A stretch of 64,000 nucleotides of DNA. It comes from JAZGGS01 sp963749485. Lineage in GTDB: Bacteria; Bacteroidota; Ignavibacteria; Ignavibacteriales; Ignavibacteriaceae. The stretch lies in assembly GCA_963749485.1 (NCBI GenBank), contig CAVVMV010000002.1, forward strand, positions 201,117-265,116, in the 5' to 3' direction. The position numbers and the translations under genes are program-made. Under the pieces are notes generated by a model that did no database searches, had not been told where the DNA came from, and worked only from the letters and a program-made list of their open reading frames with translations. Below, piece by piece: positions 1 through 10,019 of this stretch (position 1 is its first letter; every line of letters starts with the position of its first letter).

Positions 1-70
1 CTTAAAGGAAATAAATCTAGAAAATTGCTGTTGTAAAGAGTTATTGTTAAGTGCCAAGAATGTTTAAACC

Positions 71-1911
71 CTACTTTTTAAAAAATTCGGTAACATCGTC
101 TGGAATAATGTATTCAGGAAGATCCTCTAATAATTTTAAGAAGTATATTTTTGCCCGGTCAATTTTTTGAAACTGTAACTCGTATCTTATTCTGTTGGCA
201 ATCATAGACCCCGCCAAATTCACCAGATGCTTTGAGAGAACATTATCCAATTTAGGAATTCTTATAACGAAGTCCGGATCCGGGGCAGGATAGTAATTAT
301 CATCATTAACCACTCTGAATAATAGTACATCAGGAATGATCCTTTGTTCAGGGAATAAATTAAATAAACCTTTTTGAACTTCATCTGAGTAAACTTCGGG
401 TGTTAGATAAATATTATTATTCCCAGTATCAATTACGGTATTTAAGTCAAGGTTACGCCTCATTTTTAATTCGGCCCGATACCATGGAAATGGTATAAGT
501 TGAGTGTTTACAATTATTAATTCACTGTGATATCTTTCTACAAATTGCAGGTAGTATGCCGGCGAAACAAAATAATCCCATTTATTGGAAAAAATTATAG
601 AGTTTTTTTCTGTAGTTTTAAGTATTGACCTTGTATAATCTTCAACCAAATAATTGTTCGATTTATCCACAATTCCATAATTTGCCTCAATCCTTATAAA
701 AAGAACGGCTAAGATTATTATTAATGGAAATACCACGCCATATTTTTCGGACTTAAAAAAGTTAATTAAAAACAAATATGATGGAATACTAACCAAATAA
801 AGAGCAAAAACTGACAGCGAAAAATATTCGTAAATATCGGGGATATTATAATTTACTGTAAAAACAGCCGTGGTAAAGAAAAGTAAAATTGAGAAGTAAA
901 AAAATCTTCTGAATGCTATAAACGAAAGTATTATACCAGATAGACAAAAAATCAGTGTGATATTAAAATCCCCCGCAAAAGGTTTGTTCTCGTAGAAACC
1001 AAAAGAATTATAAAGAAACTTTACTTGTTTTGTTAATGCATCAAAACTAGAAAAAAAATATCCCTCATAATATTTGGCAGAGATATGATCAAATGCTTTT
1101 ACAATATTATCCGGGTTACCCCAGTTTAACTCTGGCAGTTGTCCGGCACGCATTATTAAGTATGAATAAAGACAAAGAGTAACAATTATAGTGACAACGG
1201 CAATCTGTGTTAATCTTAGAATTGATTTTTTGCGAAACTTATATTTGTTGAAATAGAGAAATAATAATCCAGGCAATAAATAAAATGTCATCAAATGATT
1301 TGCAAATCCAAGCCCGAGCAAAATCCCCATTATTATCCATCCACTGTTACTCTTAACAGATAAGGTGTCGTTTTCATCTGGTTTAAAATACAGTCTTAAG
1401 AAGAAGTATATTATAATATTAAAAAGAAATAATTGTAATGAATACACTTCAACTGACACACTTTGAATCCATAGTATAAGACTAAATGCAAAAAATAATC
1501 CGCTGATCAATGCTACAATATACTTAAGCATTTCTGCATCGGGAGTTTTATCGTTTAGCAATTTGAAAACTTTATCAGATAGTTTTGATGTGTTCGAGTT
1601 TTTAAGTGATCCAGATTATCAAGTATAAGCTGGGTTGTGTAAGTGAAAAATGTGACTGCCGCAGCACACCAAATTGAGCATAAAATATTCAATTGGTAAA
1701 TTTCCCTTAATCCTAATGGAATCTTAAGAAAGAGGTAACCAAGAAGTGTAAAAAGAGGATAACCCGGTGGATGTGCAATACCGAGAGTGGCTTGAACAGC
1801 TGCCAACTCACCACAATCAAATGCAGTAACAGAACGCGAAACTGTTAACATGTAAACAACAAAAGCTATTAATCCGGTAAGGACACCGAGGCCCTTTTTT
1901 ACAATTTTCAT
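71..1911 (-). CDS. DUF2723 family polytopic membrane protein (frame broken once)
   Basis: The N-terminal part (1555-1911) carries the DUF2723 signature: an Asp-Cys-Gly-Glu motif after the first membrane span, then a 'HPPGYPL' motif and a second span. The remaining 496 residues (71-1561) contain many further hydrophobic segments and a soluble C-terminal tail. The two parts lie in different frames. Adding one A to a run of five A (minus-strand sense, near 1600) joins them into about 613 residues, a usual family length. The family resembles GT-C type polytopic glycosyltransferases and is common in Bacteroidota, but the substrate is unknown. It follows aspS on the same strand after 163 bases and probably sits in the inner membrane. 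The family call is firm, the biochemical role is not. The break looks like a homopolymer read error. Confidence 0.8.
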
Positions 1912-2074
1912 CTTAATGTAAAATCACGAATAAATATATTGAAGATAATCTTTGTGGATTAAGAATCATACTTTTGTTCCATTAAAATGTTCTTCACAAC
2001 GTTAAAAAATTATGCGACTTCACTATCTTTAAATACTTTTCTACGTTATGCTCTTTTAAACATAAATCGTGCCA

Positions 2075-3844
2075 TTATCGGTGAGTTTTTATATGCAATT
2101 CTTTCAACTGCTCTTCACTTACTTCAGAGGGAGATTCATCCATCAAGGAAAGTGCGCTGGTAGTTTTCGGAAAAGCTATTGTGTCTCTAATAGAGCTTTC
2201 GCCGGCAAACAACATGACCATCCTATCAAATCCAAAAGCAATACCACCATGCGGTGGAGCACCATATTTAAATGCATTCATCAGGAATCCAAATTTCATC
2301 TTTGCTTCTTCAGGCGAGATGTTAAGAGTTTTAAACATTTTTGCCTGCAGCTCTGCGTTATGTATTCTTATACTGCCACCGGCTATTTCCGTTCCGTTTA
2401 AAACAAGATCGTAGGCTCTTGCTTTTACTTTACCCGGCTCTTTATCCAACAACTCTATATCTTCTGTTTTAGGTGAAGTAAATGGATGATGCATTGCATA
2501 ATAGCGGTTTGTTTCCTTGTCCCATTCAAATAGCGGAAAATTAGTTACCCATAAGAGCGCAGGTGCGGTATCCGGTTTTATTAGCTCTTTCCTTTTTGCA
2601 ATTTCTAATCTAAGAGTTCCCATTTGGTTAAGGGTTGATAACTTTTCTCCGGCAAGAATTAATACTAGGTCTCCCGGCTTTGCCTGCAATTTCTTTATAA
2701 GATTATTTTTTTCATCATCACTTAAAAACTTTGCAACGGGAGACTCAAGTGAGTCATCCTTAACTTTAAACCAAACCAAGCCGCCCGCACCAAGCTCTCT
2801 AACTATTTTCGTTAACCCATCAAGCTGGTTTCTACTGTAACTTGCGCAGCCGCTTGCAACTAATCCTGTTACAATGCCGTTGGAAGTAATAGTGTCTTTG
2901 AAAACTTTAAATTCAGAATCAGTAAAAAGATTATTTAAAGTGGAAAGCTTCATATCGAATCTTAAATCAGGTTTATCACTTCCATACTTTTCAAGCGCTT
3001 CATCAAAGGTAAGACGTGGAATAGGAAGTTGAAGATCATTTTTCCAGATTTCTTTAAAGAGCATTTTCATCAAACCTTCAACCACCTCAAACACATTATC
3101 CTGATCAACAAACGACATCTCAATATCTATCTGTGTAAACTCCGGCTGCCTGTCTGCTCTTAAATCTTCATCTCTAAAACATTTAACTATCTGAAAATAT
3201 TTATCAAACCCAGAAACCATTAAAAGCTGTTTATAAGTTTGGGGCGACTGTGGAAGAGCATAAAACTTATGTTTATGAACCCTGCTTGGAACAAGATAAT
3301 CGCGCGCACCTTCCGGGGTGCTTTTCATTAATACTGGGGTTTCTATTTCTACAAAATCATTCTCATTAAAATATTTTCTTACTACCTGGTACATTTTATG
3401 GCGGAGTAAAAGATTTTTTTGCAGTGGAGATCTTCTCAAATCAAGGTATCTGTACTTTAATCTTAAATCTTCAAAAGTATCAATATCATCTTTTATCGGG
3501 AAGGGGGGCGTTTCCGATTCATTCAGAATAACCAGCTTGCTACCAAGCATATCAATTTTGCCGGTGTCGAGTTCTTTATTCACAGCATCGTCGGGTCTTT
3601 TGCGTACTTCGCCCTCAACAGCAATTACAAATTCGGCTCTAAGTTTTTTTGCAGATTCGTAAGCTTCCACATCGGATTCCGGTTCAAAAACAACCTGTGT
3701 TTTACCATAACGATCGCGCAGCCAGATAAAAATAACTCCGCCAAGGTCCCTTCTTCTATCAACCCACCCGTTTAATACTATTTTTTTGCCTGCATCAGCT
3801 TCTCTTAATTCGCCGCAAGTATGTGTTCTTCGGTTAAAGCTCAT
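2075..3844 (-). CDS. aspS: Aspartyl-tRNA synthetase
   Basis: This is an intact 589-residue class II aminoacyl-tRNA synthetase that charges tRNA-Asp in the cytoplasm. An N-terminal OB-fold anticodon-binding domain (about residues 1-105, with the 'GWVDRRRDLGG' pattern) is followed by the catalytic core. Motif 2 appears as 'FRDEDLRADRQPEFTQID' and motif 3 as 'GIAFGFDRMVML' near the C-terminus. An inserted GAD-like domain lies between them, as is normal for bacterial AspRS. Length matches the family (about 580-600). It is transcribed away from the phosphorylase gene at 3984, with a 139-base gap that must hold both promoters. It is one of the longest unbroken frames here, showing that the indels elsewhere are not uniform. 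Confidence 0.97.
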   Translation of the reverse strand: MSFNRRTHTCGELREADAGKKIVLNGWVDRRRDLGGVIFIWLRDRYGKTQVVFEPESDVEAYESAKKLRAEFVIAVEGEVRKRPDDAVNKELDTGKIDMLGSKLVILNESETPPFPIKDDIDTFEDLRLKYRYLDLRRSPLQKNLLLRHKMYQVVRKYFNENDFVEIETPVLMKSTPEGARDYLVPSRVHKHKFYALPQSPQTYKQLLMVSGFDKYFQIVKCFRDEDLRADRQPEFTQIDIEMSFVDQDNVFEVVEGLMKMLFKEIWKNDLQLPIPRLTFDEALEKYGSDKPDLRFDMKLSTLNNLFTDSEFKVFKDTITSNGIVTGLVASGCASYSRNQLDGLTKIVRELGAGGLVWFKVKDDSLESPVAKFLSDDEKNNLIKKLQAKPGDLVLILAGEKLSTLNQMGTLRLEIAKRKELIKPDTAPALLWVTNFPLFEWDKETNRYYAMHHPFTSPKTEDIELLDKEPGKVKARAYDLVLNGTEIAGGSIRIHNAELQAKMFKTLNISPEEAKMKFGFLMNAFKYGAPPHGGIAFGFDRMVMLFAGESSIRDTIAFPKTTSALSLMDESPSEVSEEQLKELHIKTHR

Positions 3845-3983
3845 TACAAATTCTCAAAGATTATTATTCTCCTGTTGGAAGCGAAAATTAACTATTCTTT
3901 ACAGGGCAAACAAATCGGGGAAATGCCTGCCTACCCGTGTATATTCGTTTTATAACCACTTTAATTCTTTGTAAGTTTATAAT

Positions 3984-5290
3984 ATGAACACGGTTGAATT
4001 AATAAGAAAAAAGCGTGAGGGTTACCAGCTTTCTGAAGAAGAAATTGATTATTTAATTGGTAATTATTCAAACGGAAAAATTCCTGATTACCAATTTGCA
4101 GCTTTCTTAATGGCAGCATATTTAAGGGGAATGAATAAAACGGAAACCGCTCATCTTACCCGCTCGATGTTAAATAGCGGGAAAGTAATAAATCTGAGGG
4201 AAATCCGAGGAAAGAAAATTGATAAACATTCTACAGGCGGAGTTGGTGATAAAACTTCTTTAATCCTTGCGCCTATTGTAGCATCACTTGGTATTAATGT
4301 GCCTATGATTTCCGGAAGAGGGCTTGGGCATACTGGTGGAACTTTGGATAAACTGGAATCGATTCCCGGCTTTAGAACAAGCTTAAGTTTATCACGTTAT
4401 AAAAGTGTGCTTAAAAAATGCGGTGCGGTTTTAATCGGGCAGACAAAGAATATTGCACCCGCAGATAAATTAATTTATGCGCTGCGGGATGTTACCGCAA
4501 CGGTTGAATCGATACCGCTCATAACCAGCAGCATTATGAGCAAAAAGCTTGCTGAAGGAATTGACGGACTGGTGCTGGATGTTAAAACCGGAAGCGGCGC
4601 TTTTATGAAAGAACAAAAAGATGCGCATAGCACTGGCTGAATCGCTGATTGACACTGCCAAGGCTTTTAATAAGAAAGTTATTGCTTTTATTACAGATAT
4701 GAACCAACCGCTTGGAAATTATATCGGAAACTGGCTGGAAGTATATGAAACTATAAAGGTACTAACGGGGCGAAAAGGAAGGTGATGTTTTAGATCTGAG
4801 TTTGCAACTTGCGGGCGCAATGATCTATCTTGGTAATAAAGCTTCTTCAATTAAAGAAGGTGCTGAACTGGCAAAGGAACAAATTAAAAATGGAAAAGCA
4901 TTTGATAAGTTTCTGCAAATTGTAAAACTCCAGGGTGGAGATACCAGTTTCCTTATCAAGCCGGAACTATATCCCAAAGCAAAATATTCTAAAAAAGTTA
5001 GATTAAATAAACCAGGTTTTATTAAAGCAATTGATAATTACCTAGTTGGAATGGCATCGCTTGAGCTTGGCGCCGGAAGAAAAACCAAAGAGGATATTAT
5101 TGATCAGACAGCGGGGATTATATTTAATGTAAAAATTGGTGATGGGTTGGAAAATGATAGTGTTATCGCTTATCTTCATTCTTCTTCTTTATCAAAAATC
5201 CGTAAAGCGGAACAAATTTTAAAAAAGGCAATAGAGATTTCTAAATCAATAGTTCGTAAACCAAAATTAATTAAAAAGATAATTCATTGA
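3984..5290 (+). CDS. Pyrimidine-nucleoside (thymidine) phosphorylase (frame broken twice)
   Basis: The enzyme cleaves pyrimidine nucleosides with phosphate to base plus (deoxy)ribose-1-phosphate in nucleoside salvage. The family signature is clear: 'DKHSTGGVGDKTS' for phosphate binding, then 'SGRGLGHTGGTLDKLE', and the conserved 'LDVKTGSGAFM' segment. The C-terminal domain resumes at about 4790 ('LQLAGAMIYLG') and runs to 5290, giving about 435 residues, the family norm. Frame is lost near 4630 (one extra base around 'gcgcat') and again near 4770, where reducing gggg to ggg restores 'TGEKEGD'. The intervening reading 'AESLIDTAKAFNKKV' fits the family. deoA and pdp enzymes cannot be told apart with certainty, so no symbol is given. 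An SPFH gene follows after 49 bases. Confidence 0.9.
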
Positions 5291-5339
5291 TGTGAGGATT
5301 TTAACTCCGTCATCATAAAATTAAACAGGAGGTAATAAG

Positions 5340-6210
5340 ATGTTATTTATAGTCGCAATCATAGCTGCAATTGCAGCATTCATATTTCGTGCTGGTGCAA
5401 AGAAAAGATTAAACAAATCCGAATCTTCATTTGCCCTTATTGGAATTGTTGTTGCTCTGCTAGTCGCCGTTAGCCAGTTGGTAACTGTTATTCCTGCCGG
5501 TCACACTGGCGTCATAGACTTCTTGGGAATGGTAAGTGACAACACTCTAAAACCTGGAATTAACCTTGTTAACCCAATGGCAAAGGTTGAAAAGATGAGT
5601 ATCAAAACACAGGAGCTTAAGGAAATGATGTCTGTTCCATCTAAAGAAGGATTAAGCGTTGATCTTGAAATAAGTCTGCTCTTTAAGTTGAATTCTGAAA
5701 AAGCAAATGATATTTACAAAACGGTGGGACCAAATTATGCGGAAATTATCTTAACGCCCCAGTTTAGATCTGTGGTCAGGGGTGTAACCGCACGTTATGA
5801 AGCAAAGGCGTTGTACACCGCTTCCCGTGAAAAGCTGGCAGGTGAGATTCTCACTGAACTGGAAAAATTAGTCGGTCCCACGAGGCATTACAGTTGAGCA
5901 AGCTCCTCTTAGACAAATCCAACTTCCAGAGCGCTTGACAAAATCCATTGAGGAGAAATTACAAGCCGAGCAGGAAAGTCAGCGAATGGAATTCATTTTA
6001 ACACGAGAACAACAGGAAGCAGATAGAAAACGAATTGAAGCAAAAGGTATTGCCGATTTTCAAGATATTGTAGCAAAAGGAATTAGCGATCAACTCCTTA
6101 GGTGGAAAGGTATTGAAGCCACTGAAAAGCTTGCAAATTCACCAAATTCCAAGGTTGTTGTAATTGGTTCCGGTAAAGACGGGCTTCCACTCATTTTAGG
6201 TGGCAATTAA
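5340..6210 (+). CDS. SPFH/Band 7 prohibitin-like membrane protein (frame broken once)
   Basis: Two hydrophobic stretches at the N-terminus (about residues 1-18 and 30-50) precede a Band 7 domain that starts 'IPAGHTGVIDFLG' and contains the typical 'SVPSKEGLSVDLEISLLFKL'. The C-terminal third is a charged helical coil rich in Glu, Gln and Arg and ends 'GLPLILGGN', as in bacterial prohibitin homologues. Frame is lost near 5885, where one base is missing. The other frame then reads 'GITVEQAPLRQIQLPERL', joining the two parts into about 290 residues. The family forms membrane-bound oligomers, often linked to membrane-protein quality control. No client protease is adjacent here. An AGGAGG-type ribosome site precedes the ATG. 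Confidence 0.85.
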
Positions 6211-6330
6211 TAACCTGTTTTTGGCAGATAAATAAATTAAAATAGTGTCCGGTGAGTCAGTTTTAGAATTGATTATTTGCCGGGCATTATTTATTTTTGA
6301 ACTCGTTAGTCATTTTTTATAGAGAGTGAA

Positions 6331-7156
6331 ATGGTACCTTCATTACATGTTTTGAATATAATCCTTCCTTTATTATACCTGGTAACTTTTGGCATCTACT
6401 TTTACGACTTTATGAAGGAGGAAAAGAAGTTCATTAATACAAAAAGAATCTTCCTCTTTATAACTCTTATCGTTCATGTGGTTTATATAATTCAGAGAAC
6501 AATTGCTTTCGATCATCCACCAATAACAAACGTCTTCGAAATTTTTACTGTCCTTGCCCTGGCTATCTGTTTCTCTTACTTTCTACTTGAACTTGTTACT
6601 GATATAAGAGGAACGGGTCCATTTATAATTATTATCTCATTTATCTTTCAATTTATCTCTTCATTATTTATCCAGGATCTGGTTGCAGTAAAGGAAGTTC
6701 TTGAGAAATAACCTTCTTGGTGCTCATGTTATAAGTGCGCTTCTTGGATACTCTGGTTTTACTATTTCTGCTGTTTACGGTTTTCTCTATCTTACTTTAT
6801 ATAAAGATATAAAACTCAACAAGTTTGGTTTGATTTTTAACCGCCTGCCAAATCTTGAGGTTTTGGAAAAGCTAAGTTTTTATTCTGCGGTTATAGGTTT
6901 TATTACTCTAACCATTTCTATTATTATTGGAATTATCTGGCTGCCTATAGCATTTCCCGATTTCTCCTACTTCGATCCTAAACTTATCAGTACTTCTCTT
7001 GTATGGATTTTATACTGTATTGGAATTTCAAGCAAAGTGTTTGGGAAATGGCGTGGCAGAAAGCTTGTCCGGTTATCAATAAGCGGTTTTATAGTTGCAA
7101 TTCTGTCAACCATTATGTCCAACTTTATCGCTCAAAGTTTTCATTCCTTCTATTAA
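6331..7156 (+). CDS. hemX: HemX-like / CcsA-family membrane protein (frame broken once)
   Basis: About 275 residues with roughly eight hydrophobic segments, in the cytochrome c assembly (CcsA/HemX) family. The conserved 'LLGAHVISALLGYSG' segment, with a histidine in a membrane span, starts the second part. Frame is lost near 6700: dropping one base gives 'VLRNNLLGAHV' across the joint. The gene sits 6 bases before hemA, the same order as hemX next to hemA in Bacillus-type heme operons, where HemX is reported to lower HemA level. That context favours a HemX role over a cytochrome c synthase subunit. The tryptophan-rich WWD motif of true CcsA proteins is not visible. It is the first gene of the heme operon and has its own 120-base leader. 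Confidence 0.75.
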
Positions 7157-7162
7157 GATTTT

Positions 7163-8452
7163 ATGAAATTACTTTCTGTATCAATAAATCATAGAACTGC
7201 ACCGGTAGAATTAAGAGAAGCAGTTTATCTTAGCGAAGATGAGATAAAAGTGTTCATCAAGGAAGCTAAGGAAAAATTATTTAAAGAAGGCTTGGTGCTC
7301 TCCACCTGCAATCGTACTGAAATATATGGTGTTCCTCAAAAAGAGGGAATAACTCATTTTCATATTCAGGACTTTTTACAAAAAAATAAATCCGCCGGGG
7401 AATCTAAAACCTGAACATTTCCAGAATCTTAGTTCACAGGAAGCCGTTAAACATCTTTTTAATATCTCAACTGGAATAGATTCGATGTTAATAGGGGATA
7501 ACCAGATTCTAAAACAGGTAAAGGATTCATTCCAGATAGCATCAGAAACACACTTTGCCGGATTTATGATGAAACGTGTTTTCGATGCGGCAATACGTGC
7601 AGGTAAAAGAGCAATTACTGAAACAAGAATTAGCGACGGAGCTGTAACAGTCAGTTATGCGGCTGTTCAGTTAATTGAAAAAATATTTTCGAACCTTAAT
7701 AAAAAATCAGCGTTGGTTATTGGCGCCGGAGAAACAGGAGAGATTGCAGCAAAGCATCTTAAAGATAAAAACATTGGCAAGCTCAGCATCACCAACAGAA
7801 CTGCTGAGAAAGCCAAAACGCTTGCAGAAAAACTTAATGCGGAAGTTTTACCTTTTTCCGATTATATAAATTCACTTCATAAATATGATGTTATAATCAG
7901 CGCAACAAGTTCGCCTGAAATTCTGCTTCATAAAGATGTCTTAGAAAAAACGATGAAGAAGCGTAATTACGAATCGATGGTTTTGATGGATATTGCAGTC
8001 CCGAGAGATATCGATCCGGAAACAAAAAAAATTGACTACGTTTTTTATCACGATATTGATTCTTTAAACATTATCAGTTGAACAAAATTTATCCAGGCGT
8101 AAAGCCGAGATTCCAAAAGTGGAAAAAATTGTTGAGGAAGAAGTTGGCAAACTTATTCGAATGGTATAACTCACTGCAGGCAGGTCCAACAATTAAAAGC
8201 ATAAGAGATCTGTTTGAAGAAATACGCGCAGAAGAGGTTGAAAAAAACATTAACCGCTTTTCATCAGATGATAAAGAAAAGCTTGAAATAGTTACCAAAA
8301 GAATTATAAATAAAATACTTCATCATCCAACAACTCTTCTTAGAAAAACAGGTGATAATACTTCAGGGACAGATGAATCGGCTTCTAAAATTGGAATTAT
8401 AAGAGAACTGTTTGGAATAGATAAAAAAGATGATGATGAGAAATTATCTTAA
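7163..8452 (+). CDS. hemA: Glutamyl-tRNA reductase (frame broken three times)
   Basis: It reduces Glu-tRNA to glutamate-1-semialdehyde, the entry step of the C5 route. The N-terminal catalytic domain has 'LSTCNRTEIYG' with the active-site Cys, followed by the NADPH-binding Rossmann domain ('ALVIGAGETGEIAAKHL') and the C-terminal dimerisation domain ('SLQAGPTIKSIRDLFEEIR'). The corrected length of about 430 residues is normal. Frame is lost near 7400 (gggg read instead of ggg), near 8078, and near 8160 (one base too many around 'cgaatgg'). Every break is bridged by family-typical sequence such as 'NIIVEQNLSRRKAEIP'. Three breaks in an essential gene whose operon is otherwise complete argue for sequence error rather than decay. 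Confidence 0.92.
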
Positions 8453-8475
8453 AAAATTATTGACAGGATTGAGCA

Positions 8476-9417
8476 TTGTACAATAAAATAATAATCGGTT
8501 CTCGTGGAAGTGATTTAGCTTTATGGCAGGCAAACTTCATTAAAAAGCAGCTTGAAAAGAAAAACAGGAACCTTAAGGTTGATATAAAGGTAATAAAAAC
8601 TAAAGGAGATAAAATCCTTGATGTTGCTCTTTCAAAAATTGGAGACCGCAGTCTTTTCACAAAGGAGCTTGAAGTAGAACTGCTTGCAAACAAAATTGAT
8701 CTTGCTGTTCACAGTTTAAAGGATCTTCAAACAGAAATTCCAAAAGGTTTGAAGCTTGCTGCTGTTACTAAACGTCATAATGTAGAAGATGTCCTTATCG
8801 CCCGCAAGAAAGGAACCACAATTGAAAACCTGAAAGAAGGTGCAGTGGTTGCAACCGGTTCTTTAAGAAGAAAGTGCCAGCTAATGCATCTCCGTCCGGA
8901 TATTAAAGTTGTTGATCTTAGGGGAAATGTTCCATCAAGGATTAAAAAATTTTTAAAGTCTGATTGGGATGCAATAATACTTGCAAGAGCCGGCGTTGAA
9001 AGATTAAAACTGAAAAAATATATCTCTTCATACATAAGCACTGATTTGATTTTACCGGCTGTTGGGCAGGGCGCACTTGGAATTGAAATTAATTCGGCAA
9101 ACAAAAGAGTATATGAAATAATTCAATCCGTAAATGATGAAACAACTTTTAGTGCTGTGCGGGCAGAGCGGGCTTTGTTAAAAGAACTTGAGGGCGGCTG
9201 CCAGGTTCCAATAGGTGCACTGGCAGAAGTTAAGGCAAACGGTTTATACCTGGATGCCATGGTTGGATCGTTAGATGGTTCAATTACTTACAGGAAAAAA
9301 GTTAGAGGAAGTAAATTACAACCTGAAAAGCTTGGCAAATCTCTTGCAAAGGATCTTAAAAAAGCGGGAGCAAAAATAATACTTGACGATATTTATAATA
9401 CTGCGAGGGCAAAATGA
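8476..9417 (+). CDS. hemC: Porphobilinogen deaminase (hydroxymethylbilane synthase)
   Basis: Intact 313-residue enzyme that polymerises four porphobilinogens to hydroxymethylbilane. It starts at a TTG codon so that the protein begins 'MYNKIIIGSRGSDLALWQ', the usual N-terminus. The cofactor-binding cysteine lies in 'EGGCQVPIGALAEV', and 'AVGQGALGIEI' is the standard family motif. The gene begins 23 bases after hemA, and its stop codon overlaps the ATG of the PepSY lipoprotein gene (ATGA), suggesting translational coupling. No anomaly is visible. Confidence 0.96.
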   Translation: MYNKIIIGSRGSDLALWQANFIKKQLEKKNRNLKVDIKVIKTKGDKILDVALSKIGDRSLFTKELEVELLANKIDLAVHSLKDLQTEIPKGLKLAAVTKRHNVEDVLIARKKGTTIENLKEGAVVATGSLRRKCQLMHLRPDIKVVDLRGNVPSRIKKFLKSDWDAIILARAGVERLKLKKYISSYISTDLILPAVGQGALGIEINSANKRVYEIIQSVNDETTFSAVRAERALLKELEGGCQVPIGALAEVKANGLYLDAMVGSLDGSITYRKKVRGSKLQPEKLGKSLAKDLKKAGAKIILDDIYNTARAK

Positions 9418-10013
9418 AAAAAATATTTTTAATTGTTACAGCTCTGCTTGTTGGTTTCCTTATCTATTCGTGCAGCTGTTTAACTTGTGGCAGCAAGGAA
9501 GAAGCAAATGTTCCGCTGGATGTTTTAGAAAAAGCAGATTCTTTTATTGTTTCTAAAACCGGTGAACACTTTTTTAATAATTACATATCTATTGATTTTT
9601 TCAGAACAAAGCATACCGCTCCTTACTACGAAATGGTTTACAGGTTGTACATCCCGGAAAAATCCTACGTTGATGCACTTATAAAATTCACTGTAGATTC
9701 TGTTGGAAATGTTGTGGAAAAAAGGGACATAATTGGAATTCCAAACTGCCGTTTTTATCCACTGGAGTGTGAGTTTAATATTGATGAACAAACAGCCAGG
9801 CAAATTGCTACAGATAATGGTTTGGAAGAAGGTATAAAAGAATGGAAGGTTGGTTTTATCTGGAATGCTAAGTACGGGAAATACGTTTGGCATCTTCTAT
9901 CAACGCTCGAAGAAATGGAAGGCGAATTCGGTTACCGGGCAAAAGGTAAAGAGGTGATTATAGATCCTTCAAACGGTGAAGTAATAGCATTAAACGATTG
10001 GAACATAATGTGA
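9414..10013 (+). CDS. PepSY-like putative lipoprotein inside the heme operon
   Basis: A 199-residue protein with an N-terminal hydrophobic segment ending in cysteines ('LIYSCSCLTC'), consistent with a lipobox although the exact cleavage site is unclear. The exported part is small and acidic. Its C-terminal half resembles a PepSY-type domain: a predicted helix ('DEQTARQIATDNGLE'), then strands ending 'VIIDPSNGEVIALNDW', which matches the usual 'D..tGevl' ending. Its ATG overlaps the hemC stop, and the fused regulator/hemD gene follows after 6 bases, so it is cotranscribed with heme genes. I do not recognise it as a known heme enzyme. An envelope protein that inhibits, binds or escorts something is possible but speculative. 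Confidence 0.7.
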   Translation: MKKIFLIVTALLVGFLIYSCSCLTCGSKEEANVPLDVLEKADSFIVSKTGEHFFNNYISIDFFRTKHTAPYYEMVYRLYIPEKSYVDALIKFTVDSVGNVVEKRDIIGIPNCRFYPLECEFNIDEQTARQIATDNGLEEGIKEWKVGFIWNAKYGKYVWHLLSTLEEMEGEFGYRAKGKEVIIDPSNGEVIALNDWNIM

Positions 10014-10019
10014 TCTTAA

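Noticed and set aside
2069..3974. Several open frames on the plus strand opposite aspS
   Set aside because: They lie wholly antisense to an intact, clearly conserved gene and have no ribosome sites or recognisable domains.
3900..3983. TAnnTTTG-type promoters upstream of aspS and the phosphorylase gene
   Set aside because: The candidate CTTTG/TCTTTG boxes lack the TA at the right distance and lie too close to the start codons.
6331..7156. Cytochrome c synthase subunit CcsA
   Set aside because: No WWD motif or CcsB gene is seen, and the position directly before hemA fits HemX.
7163..8452. Programmed frameshifting in hemA
   Set aside because: Three breaks lack slippery-site plus structure signals, and similar breaks occur in dozens of unrelated genes, so read error explains them better.
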